Numbered from the stretch's first letter, positions 1-11,773 are shown. The stretch: 64,000 nt of DNA from Progne subis subis (GCA_022316685.1 JAKJHU010000187.1:124001-188000), one strand, 5' to 3'. Notes: generated from the letters alone by a model not told the origin. Translations and numbers: made by a program.

Positions 1-810
1 CCACACATCCGTGCCTTCTAATTCCAGCAAAAAAAAACCCCTGTTTGTCTGCCACTACAAATATGTAGACATTGAACTCAGCAGGAATCAAAGGGACAAA
101 ACCTTTCTGCCAGCACAGTGGTCAGTCCAGTGCTAAACCCCCACAGTGCTGTGGCACAGAGCTGCTGCATGTAAAAGCACCAGGGGCTTGTCCCCCTGGG
201 ATCACTTCCTTCTCTGTAGCAACACCGCAGTAAATTCTTTAAATTAGCTCAACAGTTTTTCAGCATGCCTTAAGTAATGCAGCGCTGCTTAGTACTGGTG
301 GTTTTGCTTTTAAGGTCCCTAAAATGTCAGAATACTGTGTTGTCAAGTAGTCTGTGCTGGAGCTCTGTTTTAGCCAGTGCAGCTGTGTCCAAGCCCTGCA
401 CCGGCCTCCCCTCCTGCTGGTACAAGTATGTGAACCAAAACATTGTCACTGAGCAGAGCCAGCCCAGCGCCAGGCTGATGCTGCCTCAGCCGGTCACTGC
501 ATGGGGCTCTGCCTGCCCCCACACCTGTGCGTGCTGGTGTGCACGTCTGGGGTGCACCGTGCACGTGGTGGAAGAATTGAAGGGCAGTGAATCGCAGGAG
601 AAGGTTTCCCAGCAGATGTGTCATCACTTGCGGTAAGGTTTAGCTGTCTTCTGATGGGATGTGCCATAGTTCAAGTGTAAGTCTCGGAGTTTGTGCTGGT
701 CAGTGAGTTTCCATGGTTGGCTTAAGCAGAGGTCAGGATCATGGCTCTAAATCCAATAATCCAGTTAGTGAAAGCCAGTTTACGAGCCTCGTACTTTGTC
801 CCTCTCGCAG
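1..810 (+). other. Intron of MRPL12 (partial)
   Basis: This stretch precedes the last MRPL12 exon and has no frame resembling the remainder of the L12 protein. It has intron-like composition and ends in a pyrimidine-rich acceptor at 801-810. I see no other gene in it. Confidence 0.7.
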
Positions 811-927
811 GCAAAGAAGCTGGTGGAGTCCCTTCCGCAGGAGATCAAGGCGAATGCCTCCAAGGAGGAAGCAGAGAAGATCAAAGCAGCGCTAGAGGCA
901 GCAGGAGGGACTGTTGTTCTGGAGTAG
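811..927 (+). CDS. MRPL12: MRPL12, last coding exon (partial gene)
   Basis: Mitochondrial large-subunit ribosomal protein bL12m (L7/L12 family). It forms the ribosomal stalk that recruits translation factors, and in mammals it also binds mitochondrial RNA polymerase. Only the last exon is inside the window. It follows a good acceptor (cctctcgcag at 801-810) and reads [20 protein letters not shown] through to a C-terminus GGTVVLE and TAG at 925-927. This 38-residue stretch is the C-terminal helix-strand part of the L7/L12 domain and closely matches the known vertebrate C-terminus ([30 protein letters not shown]). The exon starts in phase 0. Bases 1-810 look like the preceding intron; I found no other MRPL12 exon there. 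The position immediately upstream of SLC25A10 on the same strand matches the human order. Confidence 0.93.
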   Translation, partial: AKKLVESLPQEIKANASKEEAEKIKAALEAAGGTVVLE

Positions 928-1075
928 TCTCACCATGGAGAGACTGGTGCTACAGCTGCTGCCCGAGCCGGGCTCCGGACCTTTCCGAGTGCACGTGGCA
1001 CGGTGGGAGTACTCTCCCGAAGAATGTATGGTTTGGCAGAGGTGCTACTTCCTGCCATCACCATGAACTCTACCT

Positions 1076-1089
1076 TATAAATATATAAA
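1076..1089 (+). terminator. Probable MRPL12 polyadenylation region
   Basis: No AATAAA is found after the MRPL12 stop. Two copies of the variant hexamer TATAAA lie at 1076-1081 and 1084-1089, about 150 bases after the stop. They are the best candidates for the cleavage signal. This is inferred from position only. Confidence 0.4.
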
Positions 1090-1149
1090 AAAACATCCCT
1101 GTAAAACGATTCATCTTTCTCAAGTGGCAATTATCCCCATGCTCCCCAT

Positions 1150-1480
1150 TTCACGGAATCGGAATGGTTTAGAGTGGAAGTGACCTTGAAAGATCATCTC
1201 GTTCCAGCCCTGCTAGGGGCAGGACACCTTCCAAGGGCAAAGTTGCTCCAAACCCCATCCAGCCTGGCCTTGAACTCTTCCAGGGATGGGGCAGCCACAG
1301 CTTCTCTGGACAGTTTGTGGCAGGGCCTCACTACCCTCACAGCCAAAGATTTCTTCCTAATACCTAATCTAGATGTACTCTTGAGTTTGAAGCCATTCCC
1401 CTTGTTGTGTCACTACATGTTCTTGTAAATAGTCTCTCTCTTTCTTGTAGGCTCCTTTCAGGTACTGGAAGTTTGTACCA
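1150..1480 (-). repeat. CR1 LINE 3'-end fragment
   Basis: The + strand reads as the reverse complement of the 3' end of an avian CR1 retrotransposon. The recognisable order is: a degraded terminal CAGAATC-type octamer region, GGAAGTGACCTTGAAAGATC, CCATCCAGCCTGGCCTTGAA, TTCCAGGGATGGGGCAGCCA, TTTCTTCCTAATACCTAATC, and TTTCTTGTAGGCTCC. The element is therefore on the minus strand with its 3' end near 1150. Only the 3' UTR-like end is present, as is usual for 5'-truncated CR1 insertions. It has no coding capacity and fills the spacer between MRPL12 and SLC25A10. Outer boundaries are approximate. Confidence 0.88.
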
Positions 1481-1734
1481 GCACATCACCCACCTCCTTA
1501 CACTGCCTTTTAGTGATGGTCTCATCTCTCTGTTGATTATTAACGAGAAGAACACACTTCCACAGGTTGAGGATATGCATGCGGGGTGGGAAAGTATTCC
1601 GGAGCCGCTGATTATCCCTGCTCTCAGTGTGTGTACGCTGGTAACGCTGCCGTTTGTACCTGTGCCTCTTCACCCTGCGTTTTGCTGACGGCTTCACCTC
1701 CCCGTTAATTAATTCCTGTTAATTATTGGCGGGA

Positions 1735-1941
1735 GGAGCCACTTCCCCGGGCTGGGAATAGGGATGTGTGTGGGGTGGGAAGGCGGATTCCGGAGCCCGT
1801 GGGTGCCGGTTCGCCGCGGGTTCGGAGATGCGAGCCCCGAGCCTGCCCCACCGCCTTCCGGTACCGGGAGGGGCGGGGCTTAACGGACGGGGGCGGGGCC
1901 TTGTCCCGGTGAGGGCGTGGCTTCTGGCCGAAGCGGCGCCC
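1735..1941 (+). promoter_or_regulatory. SLC25A10 promoter and 5' UTR (CpG-rich)
   Basis: GC-rich, CpG-rich stretch directly before the SLC25A10 start codon. Two GC boxes of the SP1 type (GGGGCGGGGC around 1870-1880 and GGGGGCGGGGCC around 1889-1901) lie 40-70 bases before the ATG at 1942. No TATA box is seen. This fits a housekeeping-type promoter; the transcription start is not determined. Confidence 0.6.
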
Positions 1942-4900
1942 ATGGCGGAGCAGCGCGTTTCGCGGTGGTACTTCGGCGGCCTCGCGTCGTCCGGGGCCGC
2001 CTGCTGCACCCACCCCTTGGATCTGCTGAAGGTGAGCCGGGGACGCGCCGAGGGGCGGCTCTGGCGGCGTGGGGAGCCCGTCTAGGGCGATGGAGGGCGG
2101 GTGCGAGAAGCTGTGAATGGTTGCGGTGGTTTGGCGGCGGCTGCGAGGGGATGGGGAGATCGGTTACGGGGCATCGGCAGTGGTGAGGAGTCGGGGCATC
2201 GGTTATGGGGCATCGGCGGTGTGGGGAGGGGTTGGGGGATCGGTTATGGGGCATCGGTTATGGGGCATCGGTTATGGGGGATCGGCGGTGGTGAGGGGTT
2301 GTGGGATCAGTTAGGGGGTTGGTAGTGGTTGTGAGGGTCCCGGAGAGGGTGTGAGAGGATGGGAGGAGGTTTGGGGGAGTTGGGACTGGCTGTAGGGGTC
2401 CTGGAGAGTCTGCGATGGAGCGGGGAGTAGGTCTGAGGGTCCTGGAGCGGGTTTGCGGGACTGGGAGTGGCTGTAAAGGGATGTGGAGATGCTCCGAGGG
2501 TCCCGGGAGCAGTTGCGGGACCGGCTGTAGGGGACTGGGCGGCTGTGAGGGGACAGGGGCGGGTCTGAGGGTCCCGGAGTGGCTGCGGGACCGGTTGTGA
2601 GGGGTGCGGCTGTAAGGGTCCCAGAGGGATTACTGGATTGTTTGAGGGGACAGGGAATGGCTTAGAGGGGACTCGGCGTGACTGTGAGAGTTCTGGAGTA
2701 GCTGCGAGGGGTGAGGAGCTGCTCTGAGGATCCCGGAGCAGCTGAAGGACTGGCTCTGAGGTACTGGGGAACGGCAGCCTGAGGAGGGGAGAGGGTGGTT
2801 GTGAGGGTCCTGGAGCAACTTTTAGGGTCTGAAGAGGGTTCTGCTCCGGGGTCCTGGGAAGCAAGTCCGAGGGTCCTGGGACAGTTGTGAAGGGATAAGG
2901 AATGGTTGTGAGCGTCCCAGAGCAACCAAGGGAGCTGGAGAGCATCTATAGAGGTGCGGGGAGACAGCTGCTAGGTGTCGGTTCTGCAGAGCTGATCCCT
3001 GGCTGTGCAGGGACATGGCTGAGGGGTCACAAGACCCAGCCGAGGGGCATGGGGAGATGGGTGGCTGAAGGGTCTGGGGAGCTCGGGGTGCCAGCTCTAG
3101 CAGCTGAGGAGGATGCCTTGGCCAGCCCTGCCTGGATATGGCAGTGACTCTGGGGCCGGCAGTGTTGGACACAGGCCCACTGGGCTCTGAGCCCTCCGGC
3201 CAAGATGTCACCTAGGCGCCGCAGATGACCTGGCATGCCTGCTCCCGCACAAAGGGCGCCGCGCGCAGCCCTCTGCTGCCAGCACCCACGGATGGGGCAA
3301 ATGCCAGCGCTGCCCGGAGCCTTGTGTGCCAGCCAAGCGGCGACGAGCCTGGCAGCGGAGCAGGCTGCGGAGGGGGAGGGAAGAGGCAGCCCGGGACAAG
3401 GCCTGCCCTTCCCGGGGCCATGCCTGTGGGTGAGGCTGGGAAAGACATCCCCTTCCCACCCCATGGCATGGAGGGAGAGGAAGATGTTCCAGGCACAGAC
3501 CCAGGAGAGGAGCCAGCCCTGGCAGGGCGATGCCACCTCCCCAGTGCTCGGCCTGCTGCCTTGTCCAACTGGCCCTGTCTGCCCAGAGGAGGTGGCTGCC
3601 AGCCCATGGGAGCTTGTGTGGGGTGCCCTGGCGTGGTGCTAAGAACGGGAATTAGTCTGGCACCTGCCTCTAGGTCTGTCTCTGAGCCAGTGCGATGGCT
3701 GTGACGTTTGGGCTGCATCCTCATGCTGCGTGGATGTGCAGCCCCTGCATTCCTGCAGTTGCGAGCAGCACAGCCTAGCCAGCTGTTTTTGCCTGTGGGT
3801 TCACACACACGGATTATTGAAAACACACCTGCCTTTGGCCAAGCTTTCCCCCACAGCAGAGGCTAGTGCCAGGCCTGGGGAGGTACGTGGGGCCTCAGGC
3901 TCTTGCAGGGCAGGGGACGAAGGGCACTTCATCACACCACTTCATCACTTGGACCTTGGCCCCAAGTGAGAGGCCCTGGCCAGCCCACCTGCAGAGTGCT
4001 TGTGCCCTTAGGCCAGCTCTGTGAAGCCGCTGGCCACCCACGGGCTGCTGGCCCTGCAGCGACCAGCAGTGACCACAGCCAGCCCAGCCCATCCCACGCC
4101 TGCCTGCCTGCCCTTCCGGCACACCCGGGACCGCAGGCAGTGAACCATGTCCCGGCATGGCTCTGCCTGCCCTGCCCGCTTCCTCTGCCCCAGGCTCTGA
4201 ACAGCCACAAGCTCTGGTCCCTGACATCCAAAATCCACCTGTGGGGATTGCAAGCAGGCCCCTGCACCCCTGCTGCTGCCTCATATGGGAGACAGTGGCT
4301 GTTCCCAGCGTCCTGCAGTGTGTCCCACGACCCAGCTGTGCCACGACTTCTGTAGTGGGAGCTGGGCCTGATCCTCTGAGAGCAGCCCTTTGCTCTCCTT
4401 ATCTCCTGGGGCCTTTGACCCACATGTGGTCTCTGCAGCACTCAGAGCATGCTCCAGCACCAGCTGACACGGCTCCCCTGTCCCAGACAGCTTCTGTGAC
4501 TGTTTCTGTTGCCCCTGGTGATGGTGGGAAGCGTTGGGCTGCTGCAGGCAGGAAGGGGAGCACCTGGCCAGCTGTGGGGTTCTCTTCCTGCCTGTGTGAT
4601 TCCTGCACTGGGGAGGAGGGGAAGTGGCTCTGGAGGCCTGCCGCATTGCATGGCCGTGATTTCATCAGTCCAGCATCCCTTGGAGCAAACCCACACTGGG
4701 CACGTGCCCACTCACGTACTGCACTCACTGTACACACACCCACACCTTCCACCCTGAGGTGGCCTGGAAGAGCCGGCGCCACCCTTCACCTCGGGGCCGG
4801 CTGTTGAGGGCAGGGCCTGGGCACTCCTCTCTCCCTCACTGCCTCCACCCCTCTGGTGCCAGGCTGGGCCACTCTGGTGTGGGGTGTCTGGAGCTGTTGG

Positions 4901-7864
4901 CTCCAGTTCAAGCGCTGTTAACCTGACACATGCTCAAATCCACACCTGTTCAGTGTGCTTCTGTCCCTGCCCGGCCCGGCGCTGGGCTGACACTGCTGCA
5001 CTCTGCCCCAGGTCCACCTGCAGACGCAGCAGGAGGTGAAGATGCGGATGATGGGGATGGCGATGCATGTGATCCGCAATGACGGCTTCCTGGCTCTCTA
5101 CAATGGGCTCAGCGCCTCACTGTGTCGGCAGGTGAGTGTGTGGAGCTCCTGCAGCACGTGCTGCGGCTGACAGCTGCCCTGTGCCAGGGACACGGCCGCT
5201 CATTTCCCCCTCATCCAGATGACATATTCCTTGACTCGCTTTGGCATCTATGAGACCGCGAAGACCCACCTGGGCCAGGGCAAGCAGGGGCCTCCCCCCT
5301 TCTACCAGAAAGTGCTCTGGGCTGCAACAGGAGGTGAGCCAGGCAGTGGGGCCCTTGGCCATGGCTCCTTCAGGATGGATAAGCCCCTGACCCAACTCTT
5401 TGGCCACAGGTTTCGCTGGCGGGTTTATAGGCAACCCGGCGGACATGGTGAACGTCAGGTCAGTTCTGTCTGCAAGCCCCGGGGCTTTTGGCCCGTGCAT
5501 GACAGCATTTGTGGTGGTGGCTAGAGCTGGGAGGCCCCGATATCTCTCCTGGCCAGCCTGCCCCGTGGTCATTGAGGCAGGAGCTCTGTGCCCAGGATGG
5601 CCAGAGCTCTTCTGCCTTTTGGTGACGGCCCCCAGCCGCGTGTGACCCTCAGGGGGAGTGGGACTGAAGGCAACTTTCTTGGCCCTTCGTAAACACGATT
5701 CCACTGGGTCCCCAGTGCTGCAGGGGCAGTGGGGTACCGGCTCCCCTTCACCTGCAGCGTTCTCTGCCTCCTAGGATGCAGAACGACATGAAGCAGCCGC
5801 CGGCTCAGCGGCGCAAGTGAGTGAGGGGCGGGGGCCTGATGGGACCGGGGCTGGCGGGGAAGGACCGGCGCTCCCGGGGGCCGCGCGGGGGCAGCACCGC
5901 ACCGGCGGCGGCCCCGCACCGGCGGCACGGCCCGAGCACCGCACCGGGACCGGGGGGACTGGGCCGGGGCCGCCGGGACCGGGGGGGAGCAACGCGGCTG
6001 CCGCCGTGCTGAGGAGCCCTGGGCCCTGACCTCCTCCCCTCTCGCTCCTTCCAGTTATTCCCATGCCCTGGATGGCATATACCGTGTCTTCCGGGAAGGT
6101 GAGGCCGTGCACAGCCGTGTGGGTGAGCCTGCTCCGGTGTCCTAGTAGGTGCCGGGTCAGGGCTCGCCCTGGAAGTTCGCTCAGCCGGGGCAGGGAGAGG
6201 GGCTGGGGGATGCCCTTGGTGCTGGGGGAGTCCAGGGGAGCGCAGGGTCTGGCATCTCTGCATCATCTGCCTGGGGCAGGGGCTGGGCAACGTCTGGCAG
6301 AGCCTGGCTGCCTGCACGTACTTGGTGGGAAAAGGTGACCAGCAACGGAAAAGGGCAGGTGGAACAGAGGGTGAGCAGAGGCAGGGAGGAGGTCACGCTG
6401 TTTTTGACGGACTCCCTACTCTTTCAGCCTGTTTGCTACGGTGTGCTTCATGCAGGACTGTGTGAGGAGTTGGGGACAGACTGGGCGTGGAAGGAGGCTC
6501 CCGAGGTAATGGAGTGTGAGTGATGGCAGAGAACTGTGCTGATGCAAATCTGTCTGTCCACAGAGGGCCTGAAGAAACTCTTCTCAGGAGCATCAGTGGC
6601 ATCGGGCCGTGGGGCCCTTGTTACTGTTGGGCAGGTAGGACGGCTCTGCTGGGCAGTAGGTGACTGGGATAGGGACTAGGATGGTCCCTGGTGTGGCAAG
6701 GAAGGGGGAACATGTCACTGATTCACCATATCCCTGCAGCTTTCCTGTTATGACCAGGCCAAGCAGCTGGTTCTCGCGACTGGATTTCTGTCAGACAATA
6801 TCTTCACTCACTTCCTGTCCAGCTTCATCGCTGTGAGTAGGGCGGGGGTCCAGGGGGCAGAGCTGGGGCTGGGTTTGCCTGCAGCTGGGTTCAGAGTCCC
6901 AGGCTGGGGCTGCCAGAGCTGCCACTCTGTGCTTGGCAGAGCAGGGCTGGGCACAGTGGCTCCAGGAGGCTCCTGGCCTGAGGTCGGGTCCCAGCATGGC
7001 TCTGAGTCTCTCCAGTGACCACAGCAGTTGCTGGCACGGAGGTCTCCTGACTCGGCTGACTCTCTGCAGGGCATATGTGCCACATTCCTGTGCCAGCCCC
7101 TGGATGTGGTCAAGACTCGCCTCCAGAACTCCCATGGAGAGTACCGGGTGAGTTGCCCACCTTGCTGCTGCCTGTCCTCCCATCTCTATGTGCCATATGT
7201 GCCAGCTTTTGCCTCCCAGCCCCTCCCACCTCATCTCTCCCCCTCTCACTCCAGGGTGTCGCCCACTGTGCCATAGAAACTGCCAAGCTCGGGCCACTTG
7301 CCTTCTACAAGGTACCTGGCTGGGTGTGCATGGGGTGGGGCAGGCTGGGCCGAGCTGGGAGCAGAGGTTGTGGTCCAGAACAGTCCTGGGGCAGGGGACC
7401 TTCCAGGTTCTGCTGTGGCAGCCCAGCTGCTTCCTGCATCAGGCCTTAGTCTGCCCGGCCCAGGCTTGGCCCCGAGATTTTGCAAGCCCTGGCTTCAGTG
7501 GGACTCAGCCTGGGCCCAGGCACCACAGCTGTGGCCCTTTTGCACTCATCAAGCTCCCAAAGAGCAGTGCGGGTGCCAGAGGGGTTAGCACGTGGTGCAG
7601 AGACCTGTGTGCGCCGTGGTGGCCGTGGTGTGACAGCGTCTGCTCCACAGCCCAGCCACTGCTGACCCACACCTGCCCACTCGTGCTGCTGCCAGGGTTG
7701 GGCTGCTGGGACAACCAGTGGCAGGCACACACTGACTCTTCCCCTTCTTGCTGTCCCAGGGCTTCCTTCCTGCTGCTGTCCGGCTCATTCCTCAGACCGT
7801 TCTCACCTTTCTCTTCCTGGAGCAGCTGCGCAAATATTTTGGGATCAAAGTAGTGACCACCTGA
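1942..7864 (+). CDS. SLC25A10: SLC25A10, mitochondrial dicarboxylate carrier
   Basis: Inner-membrane carrier that exchanges malate or succinate for phosphate, sulfate or thiosulfate. Eleven coding exons join in phase: 1942-2031, 5012-5131, 5219-5333, 5410-5458, 5775-5816, 6055-6098, 6564-6634, 6740-6832, 7070-7147, 7255-7311 and 7760-7864. They total 864 nt and encode 287 aa, the same length as the human protein. All introns are GT-AG. The protein shows the three repeats of the SLC25 family, each with a PX[DE]-type signature: HPLDLLKVHLQTQQ in repeat 1, GNPADMVNVRMQND in repeat 2 and QPLDVVKTRLQNS in repeat 3. It starts MAEQRVSRWYFGGLASSGAA in a good context (GCGCCCATGG) and ends KVVTT then TGA. 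The first intron is about 3 kb and holds a G-rich minisatellite; the others are short. The identity is secure from signature motifs, length and position between MRPL12 and GCGR. Confidence 0.97.
2155..2310 (+). repeat. Short tandem array of GGTTATGGGGCATC-type units
   Basis: The unit GGTTATGGGGCATC recurs several times in and near 2160-2290, for example at about 2201, 2245 and 2259, with variants ending in GGGATC or GGCGGTG. It lies in SLC25A10 intron 1 and leads directly into the larger G-rich array that follows. Confidence 0.75.
2325..2930 (+). repeat. Degenerate G-rich minisatellite in SLC25A10 intron 1
   Basis: A core close to GAGGGTCCTGGAGC recurs about a dozen times on the + strand, near 2332, 2394, 2432, 2496, 2565, 2611, 2683, 2725, 2801, 2866 and 2909. 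The cores are separated by related G-rich filler such as GGGACTGGGAGTGGCTG. Unit spacing is irregular, roughly 35-75 bases. Purine and G richness suggests quadruplex potential on the coding strand. No coding frame is supported. Confidence 0.8.
3000..5011 (+). other. Rest of SLC25A10 intron 1
   Basis: GC-rich intronic sequence between the minisatellite and exon 2. Open frames here are chance frames in GC-rich DNA. I found no exon, RNA gene or recognisable mobile element. Confidence 0.6.
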
Positions 7865-8730
7865 GTATGAGAGACCGGACCCTGCCTTGCCCCAGGGGGG
7901 CGAGCGTGTGGGTCACCCCCAAGATCCTAGAACCCCTCTCTGCTCTCTGGGGCCAATGCCATTCCCCCTCCTCTCAGCTCTACTCCTGTGCCTTGCCAAC
8001 CTGTGGCCAACCCCCCTTTCAAACCTCTGGCCCCCATTCTCATCATCTCCACCTCTGCATTACTGCTTCTGGGGGTTTTTGTTGGAGGGGTTTCTGTCTT
8101 CCCACTTCTCTACTGGCTTTGAGTTCTGTCCTTGCCCCCCCCTCAGCCTTGTCCCTGATGTGCCCCAGAAGCAGGACTGTGCTATCTCAGGGAGTAGGGA
8201 GATCAGATGCCTGGCTCTGTACCTCATCACAGAGCCCGTGGGGCTGGGGGGGCTGCTGACCCCACAGCTGTGGGGCTGGGGCAGCATGTGTGAGGCCTGT
8301 CCTCCCTCTGCCTTTAGCCCCCATGCTCCTCCCTAAACCCAGTGCAACTCGGACCTCCTGCCCTGCTCCTGGCCACCCACCCTCTGCCTCTGCTTGGCCA
8401 AAACTCCTCAGCACTGCTGGCTGCTGGGCTCTTCAGGGATTGTGCCTCGTACCAATGATGGTGGGGAACACAGCCTTGCTCTGGGGCCCAATACTCACTT
8501 ACCACAGTGCACCTACCCCACACCGGATCTGGCCTCTGTGGGGGCATCCCCCACCACCACTCTGCAGCCTCACTCGTCTTGGGGCTGGGCAGACCCCACC
8601 CCTCACAGCCCCTCACCCCGCACCGCCCAGTGTGTGGGGGCTGTGAGCACCAGCCCCTCCACTATGTGCACCCCTGTGTGTGCTGGCCCCAAGGAATCAC
8701 AGAACTGGAACATCTGAGACCTTGATGTGT

Positions 8731-8736
8731 AATAAA
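8731..8736 (+). terminator. SLC25A10 polyadenylation signal
   Basis: AATAAA at 8731-8736, 867 bases after the SLC25A10 stop, followed by a GT-containing stretch. The 3' UTR is therefore inferred to run from 7865 to about 8755. Confidence 0.75.
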
Positions 8737-8755
8737 GAGTGAAAGTGGCACGGGG

Positions 8756-10050
8756 CCTGCTGTCCTACTAGGAGGGGAGAGATGCTGCACCCCATTTTCA
8801 TGGCCGAGGGCATGGGCTGGGAACTGAGCCTCCCGGGGCTGAGAGAGGTAGCAAGGCTTGGCCCCTGGCACTGTGCCACGTAGGGGGTCTTCACCCCACT
8901 CTGTGCCCAGCACCCCTGGCCCTGTGTGCAGAGGGAGCCGTGGGCAGGCTCCACAGCCAGGCCTGCGCCAAGCTGTGCCCAGTCTCTGCTGGACAGCAGC
9001 TCCAGGGTAGGGCTGTGCCAAGGGCGCCCGTCACCTCTGCGGGAACTGCCTCCTGGATGTGACACTAATTGGGCTCCGGCAGACTGAACAGAGGCAGCCT
9101 GGCACAGCGGAGCAGTGAAAGCTTGTCACCTTAACAAGGCCTAATGATGGTAACTGGCATCACCACTCTGGGCTTATGCCCAGCCACAGCAAAGGCCATG
9201 GGCAGGTGAGCGCTCAGAGAGCTGGGCCGTCTCCTCACAAGCAGCTGCGGGCTCCCCCAGCAGGCTGTGCTTCCTCATCCCCCGCGTCCTGCAGCACTGC
9301 TCCTGGGGCTGACGGGTGCTGCTCTGTCAAGCAAAGGGTTGGCATGGAGCCGGAAAGGGATGGAGCCCCATGGCCCCCAGCAGTGCAGCGCCCTGCTCGG
9401 CCACTGCCGGCCAGCAGCAGGGACATTGCAGCTGGGCTGTGGTCCCACCGGCTGCGCCAGCCCTGCGCTCCCGATGTGCCCGTACCCTCACATCCCTTGT
9501 GGCAGCCGAACTGCAGCAGTCACACTGGCAGGACAGCGTGTGCCAGACACAGCCGCAAGCGCAGCGCCCACAGCTGCAATGCGAGGGCACCGCTTGTCTC
9601 TTGAGCAGCAGAGAGCCGGGCTGCAGCCTGTGGCCCTGGCTGCCCTGGCTGCTCCCTGGTCCCACCCTGCCCTCTACCAGGGCCCCCCCAGCTGCCTGCA
9701 GGCGCTTCCCCAGGTCTCTCCCCCCGCCAGGTAGGGCTGGGGTCTGCCAGTCCTCCCCCAGAGCCCCCATCCTGGCCTGGAACGGTGCCAGGGCCATCTC
9801 CAGGGCGGCGGCCGTGGCTACAATCCCCGTGCCAATGGCAAGACACCCGCAGGCTCCAGCGTGTGCCCGCACCCGCGGGGACTTCCAGCCAGCGACGGCC
9901 GCGTGGAGTGTGACCCCGAGGGAGGCAGCTCTGGGGGATCCGGGGCTGGGCTGAGTGGGCTACCGGGGTACGTGCCGGCCGTACCAGTGCTGCCACGGCC
10001 GGGCATGGCCAGCGCGTCCTACACGTTTAGGTGTGCTCCTGCCGGGAGGC
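8756..10050. other. Intergenic stretch, no gene seen
   Basis: Between the SLC25A10 3' end and the CpG island. A short AT-richer patch at about 9060-9165 (TAATTGGG and CCTAATGATGG motifs) could be a regulatory element, but this rests on composition only. No coding exon is supported on either strand. Confidence 0.5.
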
Positions 10051-10059
10051 CGTGACAGG

Positions 10060-10960
10060 GCACCCCCGGGCCGGGGACTCGCCCGGATCCCTCTTTAGCC
10101 CCAGCCAGCCCGTCCCGGTGCGTCGCTCTTTCTGGGCTGTGTTTACCTGCAGCGGGACAGCGGCGGCCGACACTGACCCGTCACCGCCGGTGGCGGCCGG
10201 AGCGCGGGTGTCGAGGCGGCCGGCGGCGGCGCGGCCGAGATCCGTCCGTGTCCCCGAGGGTCCGAGCAGCCCAGGCCCCCCGCGGCGCCTCGGAGCACGA
10301 CAGGAGCGGGCGGCGCGCTGGGACCGGGGAAACCTCCCGGGGAACGGAGCCCCGGCCCGCTCCCTCGGGGTCGGCGCGGTCTAGCTGCCCCCGCCGCACC
10401 GCCCGTCCCCGCCGCAGAGCCGAGCCGGTGTCCGGGAGCCGGGCGGGGCGGGGACAAGCGGCGGCGCCCCCGCAGCTCCCGGGAACGACCGCCGGTGATG
10501 CGGGGGGAGCAGCGCCAATCGCTCGGGCGGGGCCGGGGCACCGGGCTGTGTCCCCCTGGTGCCGGCGGGAGGAGCGGGGCGGCGGGACGCGGCACCGCGC
10601 CCGTGGTCCCTCCCCCCGGGCCGGTCCCACCCCCTGAGTCGCCACAGCCGCTGCCGTCGCGGCTCCGCTAAAGTTTTCGCCGAGCGCGCCGGACCCGGTC
10701 CCCGCCGGTCCCGAGATGCGTTCGGGAGCCGCCGCGATCCCAGCCCCGACAGGTACGGGCAAGGGAGGGAGGAGGGCAGGGAGCGCCCATAGCCGCGGTC
10801 TCGGAGCTGGGGATGTCGCGCGTCCCGTCGCGGGGATGTGGGTTCAAGCGACGAGTGCGTTACCCCGGGGCCACGAATTGATCCCCCGGGACCCCGGAGC
10901 AGCGGCTCCCCGAGCGGCCCCGATGCTGGGCGCCGACCCCGGGGAGAATGAGCCCTTGGG
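10060..10960 (+). promoter_or_regulatory. CpG island with possible first exon of GCGR
   Basis: Very CpG-rich stretch about 6 kb upstream of the first GCGR coding exon. Inside it, an exon-like end (CAGCCCCGACAG followed by gtacgg at 10753) would make a splice donor on the + strand. In mammals GCGR has a non-coding first exon placed upstream of the coding exons. The island is therefore a candidate promoter and 5' UTR exon for GCGR, but it could equally serve an unannotated non-coding transcript. An ATG at 10716 lies just before the donor but opens no recognisable protein. Confidence 0.4.
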
Positions 10961-11770
10961 TGACGGGTGTTCTGGGCATGGGGTCGCAGCAGGGCTGTGC
11001 CTGCTTCCCGGCCGACGGCTGCCGCTGGCCTCCCTGGGCACGGGCGCTGCCGTCAGACTCACAGCACCCCTGGGCTCTGCCCTGGCTGTGGTGAGCACCC
11101 GGCCAGCGATTCCAGCTGAACTCCGTCGCACTGGGAGGAACTCCCCGGTGCAGCCCTTAGTCGGGGTGGGACGCGCGGGGTCTCCCTGCTGTGGGCACAG
11201 CAGTGCCCATAGGTTTCCTGCCGAGGGGCCGAAGCAGGGGACACTTTGCCAGCTCTCAGCTCTCCCCAAGCTCTCTGGGTATTACGGGGGCCTGGTGCGA
11301 GTGCCCTTTGTGACTCTGTCCCGAGCTCTGCTGTGTCAACACGGTGTTGGTAAATGGCTTTGTTTAACCAGGACATGTCGGGTATGTGACCTTGCCGTCC
11401 TCCTGGTTGCAAGTGCATCTCCAAAGCTGCTGCAGGTCCCCTCTGCCCGGCACTGCACTCCCCTTGGGGTGGTGAGGGAAGCAGGGACCGCGGGGGCCAG
11501 CCAGCTCCCCTTGCACAGGATGACCTGAGGACGGAGCATCTGCTCTGCTCAGCCCTGGCCGTGCATCCCGTGGCACTGCACCCTGCCCCACGCAGCGCCT
11601 ACCGCGGGTGTCCTGAACCACACCAAATTCAGTGATTGCCCCTGCGATTTTGTCTGTGCATCAGCAGGAAAATTTAGGGCCTGCAGGACCCCTCGTCAGC
11701 GTGTTAGTGCTGCCCCAGCTGCCAGCTCCTTTGGCTTCCCACCAATCCTGCTCCTTTCCGCACACTGTGG

Positions 11771-11773
<3 letters not shown>

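Noticed and set aside
1174..1428. 84-codon frame between MRPL12 and SLC25A10
   Set aside because: It lies wholly inside the 3' non-coding end of a CR1 element on the opposite strand.
8687..8712. CR1-like words (GAATCACAGAACTGG) near the SLC25A10 3' end
   Set aside because: Too short, with no following CR1 sequence. It lies within the SLC25A10 3' UTR just before the AATAAA.
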